NCBI GenBank assembly: GCA_902729315.2
Contig: LR746277.1
Coordinates: 5,337,001-5,401,000, forward strand
Length of the DNA: 64,000 nucleotides
Origin: Spirodela intermedia
Lineage: Eukaryota; Streptophyta; Magnoliopsida; Alismatales; Araceae
Reading direction: 5' to 3'
In this document: positions 1 to 13,395 of the stretch, piece by piece
How positions within the stretch are numbered: the stretch's first letter is position 1
Layout: each line of letters begins with the position of its first letter
Program-made: the position numbers and the translations under genes
Notes under the pieces: model-generated
What the model was told of the DNA's origin: nothing
What the model saw: the letters and a program-made list of their open reading frames with translations, nothing else
Databases searched by the model: none

Positions 1-454
1 AAGCAGGGAATATGCAAGGAAAATGCCCAGGGCCAAGAAAGCAGAAGCCTACAATCATAGATTATATCATAACTGTTGGAAGTTCCAAGGGGAATACTGT
101 AAATCATTGAGGATATTTGGGGAATATTCTATAGGGTTTTCTTCCCTTTTAAGGGTATGAGAGGTCGATGATAGGTTTCCGCCCTTCATCCCCTCTGTCC
201 TCTGTGACCGAGGAAATTATCCTCAATGTTTGTCTATGTTTCTTAAACATATTTTTTTACAACAATATCATAGCATCATCACTTGAAATAAACAGAAATA
301 GGAACAGGAGATAAAATGACACCAAGAACTAAGAACAAGAACAAGAACAAAAACCTTGAGGGGTGGCTTAAGACATTCAAGGTTATATGTGCATCTCCTC
401 CTTCCCCGTCACTACCAATCTCCCTGCCGCCCTCGCAGGAGACGAACCTCATCC

Positions 455-1085
455 AACTGCAGATTGGCAGGAGTCATCCTTCCTCATCACCACCTCTTCA
501 CAGCAATCTAGGGCTGCCTCCAGCACCCCTACATCACGTAGGCGTTAGATCTCCCCAGCCCCTCTTCAGTATCTCCCATTGGCAAACATTTTTGAGAACT
601 TGCAGCCACCATGGTGAGGCCTAAGGATGGAAACAAGTTCCTCCTTGAAATTGAGAGCTTGCAGTCCCTCACATTGATGTGGACAACATCTGATGATCAT
701 CTTATGGTGCAACAGTCCTCAAATGTCTTCTGAACCACACGGAGGCTAGTGAAGCAAAGAACCACCTTTGCTTGATCTGACAGTCAGATCAAAAGAGTTT
801 ATTCTTGATGGTGCTAGTTAGATCCAAATCTTCATGAAGAAAAAACTGTCTTCAAGATCGGAATCTGCAATGATGGAGTCTCCACTATTATTGGTGGAAG
901 AAAACCGACGGAGAGTATTCCCGTTCTCCACGTCCGACATCATCTCCCATACATTAATGATTTTTGACATCTTGGTGGGTGTTCACTCCTAACATAGCAT
1001 CTCTTTGATCATCTTTGATCATTCTTTAACATTTAGCACCTTATCATTATCGTTGTCACTCCCCAACATGTCTTCATTGAATTTT
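455..1085 (+). repeat. Left arm of large inverted repeat
   Basis: This segment reads, with many mismatches and small indels, as the reverse complement of 1550-2200. Anchor matches are AGTCATCCTTCCTCATCA (about 471) against its complement near 2170, CTCCCATTGGC (about 573) against GCCAATGGGAG (about 2074), and GTTAGATCCAAATCTTC (about 819) against the complement near 1805. Arm similarity is moderate, so it is an old palindrome rather than an assembly artefact. Confidence 0.65.
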
Positions 1086-1549
1086 TTTTATTTCCTCATT
1101 GTCATCACCCAATATATCTTTACTAAATCCTCTTATTTGATCCTTATTATTTTGTTCTTGCATAACTGATGACTTTTTCTGATGAAAGACCTGAGTGTGT
1201 TAGAAGTAGAAATGACATGGTAAAGTATGACGTAGCATCAGATAAGTGGTGTCAATCTCTGCTACTAATCTTACCACTATTGCTTAGATCCTTAAAAACT
1301 CATCTTCTCTTGTGATATCAATCGCTCCATCTCTGATCATGGGTTGTAAAAGATCAAAACAAGAACAACAAGCCTAGTGGCAGAGTCTGGCACCACTTTC
1401 TTGATACCACACCATATCAATACACAACCACGTCTCTCCCAAACTTTTACCACTCTCGGGCCCTTCATTGGGAAAGCCACTAGTTATACAACAACAAAGA
1501 TGGCAAGGAACAAGCGAGACAATTCGACAAAGAGATGTTGAGCGACGAC

Positions 1550-2200
1550 GACGAGTGAGCAAGGTAATTTGAAGACATTTTGGGGGGCAACAATGATGAT
1601 GACATCTTGCTGAAGGCTAAGGGATGGTCAAAGATGATCGAAGTAACACTACAATAGGAGCAGACACCAAGATGTCAAAAATCATCACTATATGGGAGAT
1701 GATGACAGACATGGAGAATTAGATCATTCTCCATTAATTTTCTTCCACCAATGATGACGGAGACTATCATTACAGATTGACCCTAATGATGATTCCTTCT
1801 TCAAGAAGGTTTGGATCTAAGTGGCACTATCAAATCAAAGATAAACTCTTTCATGAAGATACCCACCACTGTCAGATCAAACGAATGTGATTTTTTACTT
1901 CATTAGCACGTGTGATGCAGAGGACATTTGAGAACTGATGTGTCATCAAAGTGACCCTCAAAGGTTAAAAGTTCACATCAATGAGAAAGACATGTCAATA
2001 CACGTCAGTTTCTAAGAGCCCGCTTTCATCCATGTGCCTCACCATGGTGGCTACAAGCTCCAGAAGGTGTTCGCCAATGGGAGTTACTTGGGAGGGGCCA
2101 AGGAGATCCAGTGCCTACACAATGTAGCGGCGCTGGAGGCAGTCCTAGAGGGCTGCAAAGAGGTGATGATGAGGAAGGATGACTTCTAATAGGTTGCAGC
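1550..2200 (-). repeat. Right arm of large inverted repeat
   Basis: Partner of the left arm at 455-1085. On the plus strand one frame near 2030-2190 stays open for about 50 codons. That could be a fragment of a captured host gene, but I do not recognise the protein. A transcript through both arms would fold into a hairpin several hundred base pairs long. Confidence 0.65.
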
Positions 2201-2426
2201 AGCAGTCTAGCAACACTGATTATATACTATAAAACACTGAGGGTATTTTGGGAAGGGTTCTGTAGGGTTTTCTTCTCTTTTAAGAGGTGTGAGAGGTTGA
2301 TGATGGGTTTTGGTGGTTTCCACCATTCCTCCCCTCTGTCTGTGTTTCTCTGCTAAGAGGAAATTCTTCTCCACGTCTGACTATGTTTCTTAACAGTAAT
2401 GAAAGATAAGAGGTAGATATTATTGA

Positions 2427-5400
2427 CTAACTAGAGAACGATACAAAAATGAGTTTGATACGTACAATAGACCACACGAAATCCTCTGTTGCAAGGGCCC
2501 TGGTGAGCTCATGTTTCTTCAGAATCGCTTTGACACCTACTTGGACCTGGAATAAACCAAATAAGCTATGTAACAACTTAATTTGAGTGAGATTCACAAC
2601 CGACTGAATGTACACATCAAAGTTCTGAGCTCATGGGAAAGGGGAACGAAGATACCTGATGATAGAACTTCCCAAATGCATAGACAATAGGTTCTGAGTA
2701 AGGCTTTGAAGCAGCATGCACTTTGTCCACATGAGGCTTCAAGTCTGTCATAACTTGATCAAAATACAGCTTGCAGAGCCTCCAGGCATCCTGCAACCAC
2801 ATCTCATTCTCACTCTGATAAATATGGAGAAATAATGGTCTTTAAAGTTTGGATAACGAAACTATATATGGTAGAGTTTGGGTAATCCATCACCATTCAG
2901 CCATAATATTATTGGTATTAAGTACCTGGAAGTAAGGATCCACTGCACCTTGTATCTGGACTGTGTGTGGCTTAAGAATGATCACAACAGAGTTATAGAT
3001 CTCAATAGTTTTTGTGGCCACCAACTCTGTATAAGGCATGATGAATGTTCTGATAGTCACCCATAGTTCCTTCAACATGGGGATCCATTTCTTGAACAAA
3101 GATTAAACAAAAATAAGGATACAATTTTATTAGATGGTCCAAAGTTAAAATAAATCGCTGAAGAATGTGACACAGGAACAGCAGAAGGGAACAGATTAGA
3201 GGGAGAAAAAAGACAAAATGCTGCATCAAAATGACGTCATGAGAAACAGACATAATTGATGCAAACCAAACAAGAATTAACAGTGGGAAAAATTTCCTGT
3301 CGTGACAATTCATAGAAAAATTGCTGGTTATATAAAATTACCCCAGCCTCAAAACAAAAAAGGAAAACTACCTAGGTCGAATCCCTCGATTTATTAGGAT
3401 GCTCAACCAAATTAGGAAACCGACCCAACAACCTAACCCTTAGTTATACGTTTTTCCCACAATAATAACTGTCAGTCAACATAAAATTTTGTTTCCTTGG
3501 CTAAGATGGTAAAATTTTCAGAATATTGAGAAAAATAGAATATGATACGAGCCCAACACTGTTATCCGGGATCGTATCTGAATACCAATGGAAATAAAAC
3601 CCAGCAGAAACTATTATTGCCATAGTTCTAATTAATTTTGGACCTCTACTATTTTTTTGTTAGCCTTTTCTGTGTATACAGATTTCTGTTTCATTCAATT
3701 TTTCAATTTAACTTAGCGTCCACATATAGCAGAACCCTTTTCGCTGTGTCCAGTTAGCTTCACCTTTACAGGTTAAACTAAATCAGCCACAAGACTCTCT
3801 TGGATAACGGATTACATGAGGATACCAATAGAATATCCCCGATCAAGGGTATTTCTGAAAACGAAAAGACATTTCTAATTTTCAGAAAAGTTCCCAGTGA
3901 TGGCAGCTTACCGTTTTAGCTGTTTCTAAATGGCACTCAGCCTTCTTTTGTGCCTGAGCAGATATTTGTGACACCTGCAACAGATTAAAAAGCTTAGACC
4001 AGTGTGATCAGCAATCATGCACAGAAAAATCTCAGCATTCCATCCATAATGATTTCAGACTCACTACTCTCTTAAGAGTTTATTCCAGACTGACTCGATA
4101 ATGAAAAATGAATTACCTCGTTTTTTAGGTAAACTGGGTTAAAATGCATAGCCTAAACTTACACCATACTTTGATTCAAACCAATTTACAAGGTAAAATA
4201 TCCAGGCAGTGATCTTTCGAATCAAGTAGTTCTATTTTCTTGTGCAAATCCCAAAATCAGAGTATTTACAGATACACTGAGTTGATCCAGAGTATTTTCC
4301 TCAAACTCATGTAAATTACTGGTTTAGAAATAATATGGATTACCTTTTCTAGAAAAATATCATAGTTGGGTTTCCCGTGATTCTTCCAGTAGAATGCCAG
4401 AGAAGCCTATAATTGGAAGATACTTATCAAAAATAGCACGCATAGTGATATCAGCCATTATATTGCATATGAGAATACCTGACAATGATTCGTATGAACT
4501 AACAACCAATGAGGAAGCCATGCTCCATGAACCTGTTCAGGAAACGTGAAACTTCTCTTATAATGGCCATAGAAAACATTAGAAACTTAAGCTTAAGTTG
4601 CAAGGCATACAATAGCCATATATAAGACCCTAGATGCTCCTGATATCGGATAAATAGTAGAGAACAACCGCAGATGTATGAAGCACCATGATGAGGGGTT
4701 AAACATTAGCTATCATTTCTCAAAGAAAAAAACTTTTTTGCAAAAAAATTACAACCAAATGGGGAACTGGACTATAGATAAGAAGTTAAAACACAAATTT
4801 CACAACACCCTACCTCTGCCAACTCTTTATTCTTCAATGATGCCTCAAACTGTGCCTTCATCAATTCTTCCTAGTGAAATTTGAAAACAAGCTTACAAAA
4901 GGCAGCACCTCAGAAAAAATTATACAAAAGTAGTGAGAATGAAATAATACCTCAGCATCCTTAAGTGCATGATTTGTTTTCTTAATTCTCATTTTTTGCT
5001 CATCATTCGTCTTTTGAAGCTACAATGGCAGAAGAAAAATGATATGACTGGAGAATTATTTACTCATCTGACATCCGGGTTCGCAAATGGGCATCAAAAT
5101 CATTTCGCAATCCATGAAAAAATCGTTGTCTAACAGTGTATTTGGCTATGTTTTCCTACCGAGGTCGCACCAAGAATTCTTATAATACAAAGAAAACAAA
5201 AAAATATACACACACATTTGGGAGTTCTATGGATAGGATGTGACCAAGTGAAGTAGGAATAGGAATCATATTAATCCAATCAAAATGCAAATGTGAATTT
5301 GACAACTTATGTAGTAACACGAAAGACGCACTAGAAGAAATTTAAACGTTGATAAAGATTGAGTGGACAATCGATTCTTGCTTTCAGTTGTTGCGTTTGA

Positions 5401-6439
5401 CAGCTTTTTGTCCTGTACTCAACATCCAGATTCCCGTTGGACTGGGGAAGTCCTCATCCATGGCTGAATACTCCATGACAAGTTAAACAGTTTCAGAGGC
5501 TTAAACCCAAATTCATGCACAGAGGGGAAGATGCAGTGCATAATACGTTCTCTGAGTAGCATGACTCCTACTGGAGAAAACAAACTAACTATGAAATTAG
5601 GTTGCCAATTCAAAGATCAACCTAGTGTTGAAAAGTTAATATCGATAGAAATCAACACCAATTTGAAGCTCTCACCTCTTGCTGTCGACTGCTCAAAGAC
5701 CAGACTTTTCGTTTGTGCCATTTAATTCTCTGCATTCGCTTTGTAACCTACTTTAGAAAAAGGCATCTACTCGGTGGATTTTATGAAATCAATTATCCTA
5801 CAAAAGACATAAGAATCGTGAAACCGTAATAATCATTGGAGGTAAGTACACTTTCGAAAACTCTAGAGGATTTAGAAATTTTCTGGCCATCAACGACTGA
5901 ATGATGCCAACACATTGGGCCACGATAGCAAAGTTAAGAAGAAGGGATGAATCATTGGAGTTCACCCTACAGTTAGGAAAGAATCAAAAAAATTAGGGAC
6001 GAAACGGTTTGAGCTAGAGATTCATGATCTTCTTTTTAAACCAACTATCAAACAATGTTGGACGTTAACGGATAAGCAAGATACGGTGAAAATCATGGAG
6101 AAGGAATCAAGTGATGAATGAAAAGCATTTAGTCATGTTTTACTTCCTCCTACATTTTTCCTCTTTTTTCTTTTGGGTATGAGGCCAGATGGCACAAGTA
6201 ATTTCGAAGGCAAAGGCATTCTTTTTCCTCAACTTGTAGCAAGTGAAGCATCCAGATCTTAAAACAAGTAATCTGGAAAAGCCATGCAAAAGTCCCCCAA
6301 GGAGAGTTTCCTTTCAGCTCTCCAAGTAGCTATACATTCTTTTCAAGGCTTTCATATCCTTCTAGCACGACAAAAAAAGGCACACATAACAGTCCTCGTT
6401 CTCTCTCTCCCTCCCTCCCTATCAGACACTGACATAAAG

Positions 6440-6497
<58 letters not shown>

Positions 6498-8602
6498 CAA
6501 TGGGGGAAAAAAAGGGGTTCTGACTTTCTCCTACACTTTAGTCTTGCAGTAAGAAAGGATACATCCTAGTCCTCTTTCTCAAATTCACGATTACATTTTC
6601 CATGATGTGACTTTTTGGTTGAGTTTTCCTGAGAGTTGCGGTGATCCTTTATGTACAAGAAAAATTGCAACAGTTCTAGTTTTTCCCTTCACTATTTTAA
6701 TAAAACATCCTTGTTGAACTGATTCAGAACAATTCACAAAGATTTATGGGAAGCCCTTTCAATTTTGTATTGCATTCTGGAGAGTGCGTTCTTTGTTGAA
6801 TTCTTTGTTTCTCATCACATAAACGCTCACAGTAAATTTTGTGAAAAAATAACTCTACAGAAAGTAATCCCATTGTAGCTTTCATCCAACAAATTTCAAA
6901 AACTGATGAACCAACGGTTACTAGCATTGACTCAATAAAAAGCATCATTTCCCGGGCTTTAATCACACATGATTGCCAATATCTTTTAACGAGATTTGGA
7001 AACTCAGTTACTATAAAAAGTCGGAATATCGGCTAGCCATTTGGAGTGATGATAAGTTCCTCCTCACTTAGTAGCCTTTCACATTTACCGTAGACATGCA
7101 CTGACTATTATTACGATAGAGACAACTCGTAGCCTCATAACTTCGGGGGGAAGGGGTGACGCGGGGGGTCAGAGTGACCAGGCCTGGGAGACTGTTTACC
7201 AAGAACACCAACAACAACAAAAAATCTCAAGAGAAAAAATAATTATATAATTTCTACCTTGCGTCTTCATACAGTATATTCCTCCAAGATAAACTTCCGA
7301 AACAATCAATGATTATTTCTTAAGAATATTTATGACGGTAGCATCTAGAGGTAGACAATGGACAAGGTCTAATTGTCAGCGGTGACAATGACAGATTGAC
7401 AGTGGCAAATATCTCTGGCGTGCTAGACATAGGCTACCAATTCTCAAAGATGCTAAGGAAAAATATGGTGTATCTAAGAATACCACACAATGTTAGGTCA
7501 AAATGACCTTGAATGATCCGAAAAATGATTTTATAGGAGAATAATTTGGACAAGACGTATGACATTAAATAAATGACTGTCAGAAATTTTGCATACTTAC
7601 TCTCTGTAGCAATAGATTTAGCTCCTCCATTTTCTTTTCTGCTTCAACAGCTCTAGCTTCCAAAGCATCTCTCTTCCAGACTTGAGATTTTATCCCACCT
7701 TTAAGTTTACCGATCTGTAAAGAGAATTCACTTCAAGAGAGAGACAAACTACGACGGAAAAATATTTTTCTTGACAGACCTGGAGCTCAAGCTCCGTAGC
7801 ACGGGTGTGAACTCCCCCCACTAGCTTTTTAGAATCAACAGCGCCCTCTTTCTAGAGAAAATGAAGATAAAAATTTTCGGGCGGTGAAGGCAGAAACAAA
7901 AAAAATGGAAACTATTACTATCAAGACATCATCGTATAATCTCACCTCTAGTGATTCAATTTCAGCCTGTAAGGAAGTAATGACCGCTGACTTTTCATCG
8001 ATGCTGTTCTCTTGCTGCACAAGTGTTTCATCTTTGGCTTTCAACTGTTGATTTCCTACGGCAATGCTCGCCTCTTCAAAAAAAAGAGGAAGAAATAAAA
8101 TTTTAAATGTGTTCCAAGATCCAGGTAGAAAGGAGAAATATGAACAGAAAATGCACTGGGATTTTTTCTCTATCACATGAGCTGCACAGATATTTTTTCT
8201 TCTTGTCGTAAAGGTTAGATGATGGAGCTAGGGAAAAAAATAGCTCCTGCGTCTTGACATTTCTTAATGGTCGTCGTACATTACGACGAAAAATATGAGG
8301 GCAGTGAATAGGAAGATCAGAAAGGCATCGGTCCTTTGACGGGTAGTGAACAGCCAACTCCATCATAATCCGCGACCTCCGAAATAAAGATACAAAAAAA
8401 AATTCGAGAAGATACAGAAACGGAGATCAAACAGACCGAGAGCGGAGACCTTTGACCTTAGCTGCTCCAATTCCGACCTCAGGGGCAACAGATCCTCCGA
8501 CCCCTCGAACCCAGACTCTCCCCCGGTCACAACCAGCGCAACGCAGAAGGCAAGGAAGAAAAGCACGACCTTTGAAGCCCCTGCCATTGGAGAATCGGCC
8601 AT
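2427..8602 (-). CDS. Coiled-coil, membrane-anchored protein (At4g31340/At2g24420 type), 12 exons, C-terminus incomplete
   Basis: Exons by splice consensus: 8602-8437, 8073-7946, 7851-7780, 7714-7601, 5019-4951, 4870-4814, 4532-4479, 4406-4344, 3974-3912, 3090-2926, 2790-2656 and 2546 to about 2427. All junctions keep one frame. The start is the ATG at 8602, giving a signal peptide (VVLFFLAFCVALVV). Next comes a charged coiled coil (exons 2-6, for example AEIESLE, EAEKKMEELN, LQKTNDEQK). The conserved family segments follow in order: HGAWLPHWL, FYWKNHGKP, a run of LKPH and PYxE repeats, then KKHELTRALATEDFVW. Family members continue after EFVW into a hydrophobic anchor and a basic tail. Here the frame ends 14 codons later without one, so the last exon is probably beyond position 1 or lost. 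GTACGT after codon FVWSI could be the donor. Molecular function is not established; family members are described only as myosin-heavy-chain-related or coiled-coil proteins. Confidence 0.85.
6442..6500. repeat. (TA)n/(CA)n microsatellite in intron 4
   Basis: A run of about 22 TA units followed by ACACACACAC, lying in the 2.6 kb intron 4 of the coiled-coil gene. Confidence 0.95.
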
Positions 8603-8714
8603 TCTTGACCTTGTTGTCTCCCAGCTTCACGCAGGTAGTGCGCGGAGCGAGCGAGAAGAGAGAGAGACAGAGAGACAGAGAGACAGAGCGGGCAGGCATG
8701 CGAATCGTTCTCAA

Positions 8715-10128
8715 CGGTAAAAAGGCCTCACGTGATTACACGTGGGAAGGCCATGGGACACGTGGAACCAACAACCTAAGCCCACCCACCCCATTCATAA
8801 CGTCTCCAAACGAGGAAGGGAGGGTTCTATTTGTCTGGGATCATGATCTTCATGATCTTTTAATCATCATGCTGTATTATAACCCGCCCCGGGGATACCG
8901 GTCCTTTAGAAACATAATTCAGATGATAAGACCTCTCGGTCAAGATAGTCGCCGGCGCACGTAGGATGTGGTCACCTCCTGGTCAAACCATGGCATCCGA
9001 TCTTAATTTCTTATCTCACGGAAAATTATGCAATGTTATCCTAATCTGAGATTCGAAATAGCCAGAGTCAAATGGGATCATCATATTTAGCCCGTTGACC
9101 ATGAATCTAGGCTAAATATGATCGTTCTATGTTTATTTTCCACAGCGGGTTTTAGCTCAATCGAGCAGGGTTGACCTTACTGCTAATCGGTTTCAGCAGG
9201 CGAAGGATGTCGACGAAGGATTTCTCTGGTGGGAATCGAGCTTTGACTTATGGGAGGGCGTTGACCCTACGGTCCGATGGACGAGGATCATCAAACGATG
9301 TACCCCCCCTCCCCCGCTGTCTGATCAACGGAGCGTTGGAATCTGGTATTCTTTGTGGCGACTTTCTATCAGTCGATGACCTGCCGGACATTGTTAGCGA
9401 GTCCCTCGACGGTGACTTTGAGGCGATCAGGATTCCGGCTCATGCGAGGTCAACGAGGTATCCTTGTTGAGTCCACGCGCGGTCGTCGTGCATGATCGGC
9501 ACTCCTGGACGAAATAGATAGACAGATAGATAGATACGGCTCAATATCATGGCCCAGAACATCTCTCTCTCTCTCTCTCTCTCTATACCTCTGTCTCTGC
9601 ATATTCGTATCTATATTCGTCTGTAGAAACGTATCTTTCTCTTTCTCTCAACCTCTCTATCCATCTCTCTCGCCATCTCCTGCGCTGGAGGGTAACCTGT
9701 TGCACCGACTAGGCATTCCCTCAGCAGCCTCCACGTTATCATGTTGGGGCGCCTGCGATGGCCCACTATGACCGGAGCTTCTTTTTGGGCCTCCACAGTC
9801 GGATCTGTTCTTCACTGTCTTGTCGGGTCCAGTAACTCCCAGGCAACTCATTATTGGACCAAAGCCACTTATTGGTCTGTTCGGCAGACTAGAGAAAGCA
9901 GAAGGTGGAGGCCCAATAAGTCAGAAGACCAGTACTGGGACGTAATATTGGGTCATGGTATTGGGCTGTAATTAAAACCCATAATGTTAACACAGACGAG
10001 GTTGACAGCCAGACAACAAAGGTGGCAGACGAGTAGGTCAACGGTGGACTGCGATGTGTGTTAATGGGTCAGACAGGTATAAGCCCTGCCCAGTTCCTAT
10101 GTGGACCAGAATGGCCTTCCATAGGCAG

Positions 10129-10161
<33 letters not shown>

Positions 10162-11870
10162 CCTTTCTCTCTCTTTCTCTCTCTAGCTCTCTCTCTACCC
10201 AGTGATGAATATGTACAGAGGACCAGATTGAGCTTATACTACACATAGGAGCCAAGCCCAGAGCTAAATTTTCAGGCTTTCCTTTAGAGTCGAACTGAAT
10301 CTTGAGATTGTGAAAGACGTTCAGGCTTACAAGTTAGACAAGGTTCCAGTCCAAGGCTACCCATTGCCACTATTAAGAAACTTGACATCAAAATCATGAG
10401 AAGGAAGAATTTAGTGATCATTAAAAGCAAGTTATCCACACGAACAGGGACACCAATGCCATGGGTTCTTGCCAAATCTAGGGCAGAAGAGAGCATCTTA
10501 CTCTACAGGCGTGTGAAATGGACTCTTGAGTCAGACCTAAGAAGCGCAGTAAATTTTTGTTGAGTCTAAATCTCCACATATACAAGATATGCCACGTAAG
10601 TGATTGAAAGACGGCTATGGTCTTCAGTTTTCTGTTGAAGCTACATCAAAGCTTGGACTAGATCTGAATAGGGTCTGGGCTGATCGATCCATGCCTTTTC
10701 TTTGTGGGTGCTCCATTTGTTGCAGAAGGAAAGGGTGAGAAAACTAGGGCAACTAGGCTGCAAGCAATATAAGCTTACCCAGCCCGCTGATATGAGTGGA
10801 TATGAATGATTTTGGAGTTTTGACGTTGGTAATGCAATCATAATGTGTCATAATGTAGATCTCTTGATCATATACAGATTCCAAGTGAGTCTTTTTTGTC
10901 CATTCAAGTCAATATTTCTCCACGCAATTGTTTATATTTTGACCTTGTTTGGCGCTTGAGAGTTGAAAGCCCATCTCTCTCCATGCCATGACAATGAAAA
11001 TAGGAAGAATTTCTCGCAAAGGTTTGTGCTCATGAACGCTTCCAAATTTCAGATTTCACTCTAGGAACAGTATATAAATGAAAATCTTGTGAGAAATCCA
11101 TGTATCATCCCTGGAAGAAGAGATTTCGGATAGGCTTTGCCCATAGTATCTAAGCTAGGTCACTCTAAGAAAAGTGGAAAAAATTGTTATTTTTTATATT
11201 TTCTTCACATATTTCGTTAGGCTCAGAATTTCCCCACCATTCTCTATAAAAAAACTGGTCATTCGCCTTAAATTGTAATCATCATAGATTTTATTTCTAC
11301 CACATTGTATCCAATTGTCCATACCGAGTTTAAAAGCTGTTCTAGCTTATCGACCCACATGAAAGTTTGCCTGATGGTAATTCTCGAGCCAACTGAGTAG
11401 AAAGAGAAATCAAATATTCCACTGATCGTTCTCCAAAAGGGCCCAACGAAGACCAAAGCTTTTAACCAATTAATCATTCTGATCAAAACACGCATTTCAT
11501 TGATTTCAATTTATATAGTTTTGTAACCAATAATATGAAGCAAAAACATAGAAAAAGTTAGGTCTTCGCACCTGTTCAACTGCCTGCTGCCCGGACGCTG
11601 AAGGAAGGTGATAATAGTAGTGGGGGGAGGGTTGGAAGATTCTGGTTCTGGCTGTGGCTGACACGATCCGATCCTACTTACAGAGTACGGTTACAATTTT
11701 AGGACATAAGAGTCTATACTCATCAGTATCATTTTGACGCGCAAATTATGCCAAGATTCAACCACCCATTGGCTCTAATGGAAGTAAATGGAGACTGAAG
11801 GCTGGGGGGGATTGGAATAGAAGTTAGCCATGGCTTCCTCTTCTCTTGAGCTGGATGGCCGATTGCACCG
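8715..11870. other. Intergenic region, no gene recognised
   Basis: No supportable coding region. The stretch contains CT-rich microsatellites at about 9562-9585 and 10129-10195, and a short hairpin at about 9082-9133 (ATCATATTTAGCC pairing with GGCTAAATATGAT). The short open frames here are interrupted and low in complexity. Confidence 0.6.
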
Positions 11871-11879
11871 TAGGCTGGC

Positions 11880-12140
11880 GCGGCGAGATCGTCCTGACAT
11901 GAGAGGAAGAAAGCAGGATGTAGCCAAGAACAACCCGCCGGCGGATCAGGGCTAGTGGCGCTGTGCTTCTAGGCCTTACGGCAGGCGCCGGCAAGTCATT
12001 CTTGGCTGCACTCTACTCTCCGCTTCCCCATGCGAGGAACTTCCGCACTTAAGGACCAATCCAAGGATGAAAATACTGATCTCTGCGTCTCTCGGGGCGG
12101 ACTCTCTTGTCTTCCCCCTGTCCTGGTGGATTTATAGCCG
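11880..12140 (+). repeat. LTR-like dispersed repeat, copy 1 of 3
   Basis: Shares with 14380-14615 and 17235-17525 the order: CATGAGA(G)GAAG, GTAGCCAAG(G)ACAACC, GCCGGCAAGTCATYCTTGGCTGC, CTCCGCTCTCTG-like, then a TATA-like TTTATAG about 100 bp later (here GGATTTATAGCCGG). The last element is what an LTR promoter would look like. The rest of the element is not recognisable. Confidence 0.6.
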
Positions 12141-12917
12141 GTGACGAGAGGAAGTCCTCTTAACCAATGGCTGCCCGCGATGCCCGATGTCGCCGCCTTG
12201 ATGAGTGGGGGAGGAAGTTCTGGGGCCACATAATGGAGAGAGACGCTAGAGCATCCCGCGGCGCATGCCCACCATTAAAGACGACCCGAATCCTTCCTCT
12301 TTCAGGCGGATCAGCTATCTGAGGCTGCGGGCATTTGTGGGAGAGATTCCGTTTTAAGAAAGGTTTCAGAAGGAGAGGAGTGGCTGGGATGCACCTTGAT
12401 GGCGGCCGTCCTTCCTCCACGCTACCCCGCTCCCCCAACCTCTCCTGGGAGTTTGTTAATCAAATCCATCTATCTATGAAGGCTGAATGACATCGCCAGG
12501 CGACGATGAGGAAGGGAAAACCGCGGGTTTGTCTCGCCGGAACACATGTGAACCTACAGGTTCGAGCTTCCTGGGGAGAAATCGGCCCATCTTTCTCCCT
12601 CTGATTTCCCTTTAGGGGTAAGGGATCTCGCACCGGAGGATCAGTGGGGAATGGCCTTAATTAGAAAGTGGGACACACGAGGCACATTCACCACTGGATC
12701 TGAGACACCAGCGGTAAGCCCGCGAGGGGAGGGCGGGCTTCGGCATCGCCAGCTGTTCGCAGTAAGCAGTCCGATTCTGACGTCTGAGCAGACGTCTTAA
12801 AGGACTCAGCCCGCAAATTGGGTAGCTCCGCTGACTTGTCGTGAGGACCTGACCTATCGAATATGGAGAAGTTGAAAGCAACACTTCCACCCGCGTAGGG
12901 GGGGGAGGAGAGAGAGA

Positions 12918-12950
<33 letters not shown>

Positions 12951-13352
12951 TTAATAAGAACCCATTTCCTGTGGATTAAGGGACAGATCACGACTGTTCA
13001 AGAGGAAGAAGAAAGAGGAGGAAGAAGGCGTCGGAGGTGACTCTAAAAATGGTACAATAAAATCGATGGATAATGGGCTACACAACTTGGCGATGGTAAC
13101 ATCCAAACCGTCGCGTCCATCGGACGGCGGTGGCGCTCCATATGGCATGCCCACAGGGGCGGATCGGCACGCTGGTGGTCCAGGGGGTCACACCAATTAC
13201 AATGGTCAATTCCAACTGAAGACACAGATATTGAAGATTGCGCGCTAAATCTGCGTCGTTTCTTCAGAGTACTTGAAGATTAGCGATGTACGATGGTACA
13301 GTGACTCATCGATGGATAGAATTATGGCTTTAGACGGAAACATGGGGGGGGG

Positions 13353-13395
<43 letters not shown>

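Larger units (their letters stand above)
75..2399. mobile_element. Composite element: LTR-like direct repeats enclosing a large inverted repeat
   Basis: Two direct repeats of about 150-170 bp (about 101-250 and 2228-2399) flank the unit. Both contain the TAGGGTTTTCTTC and TATGTTTCTTAA stretches and end in TTTCTTAA(A)CA, the way many Copia LTRs end. The left copy may begin at TGTTGGAAG (75). Inside lie two long arms in opposite orientation, about 455-1085 and 1550-2200, with a spacer of about 465 bp. Examples of matched arm sequence are CCACCATGGTGAGGC at about 607 and its reverse complement at about 2036, and GACATCTTGGTG at about 965 and its complement at about 1669. No intact reading frame and no clear primer-binding site were seen. 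It reads as a non-autonomous retroelement or fold-back carrying an inverted internal duplication. The class is inferred; the repeats are seen. Confidence 0.6.

Noticed and set aside
8452-8964. 170-residue plus-strand frame
   Set aside because: Antisense to exon 1 and promoter of the coiled-coil gene, with GC-rich and GA-repeat composition and no domain.
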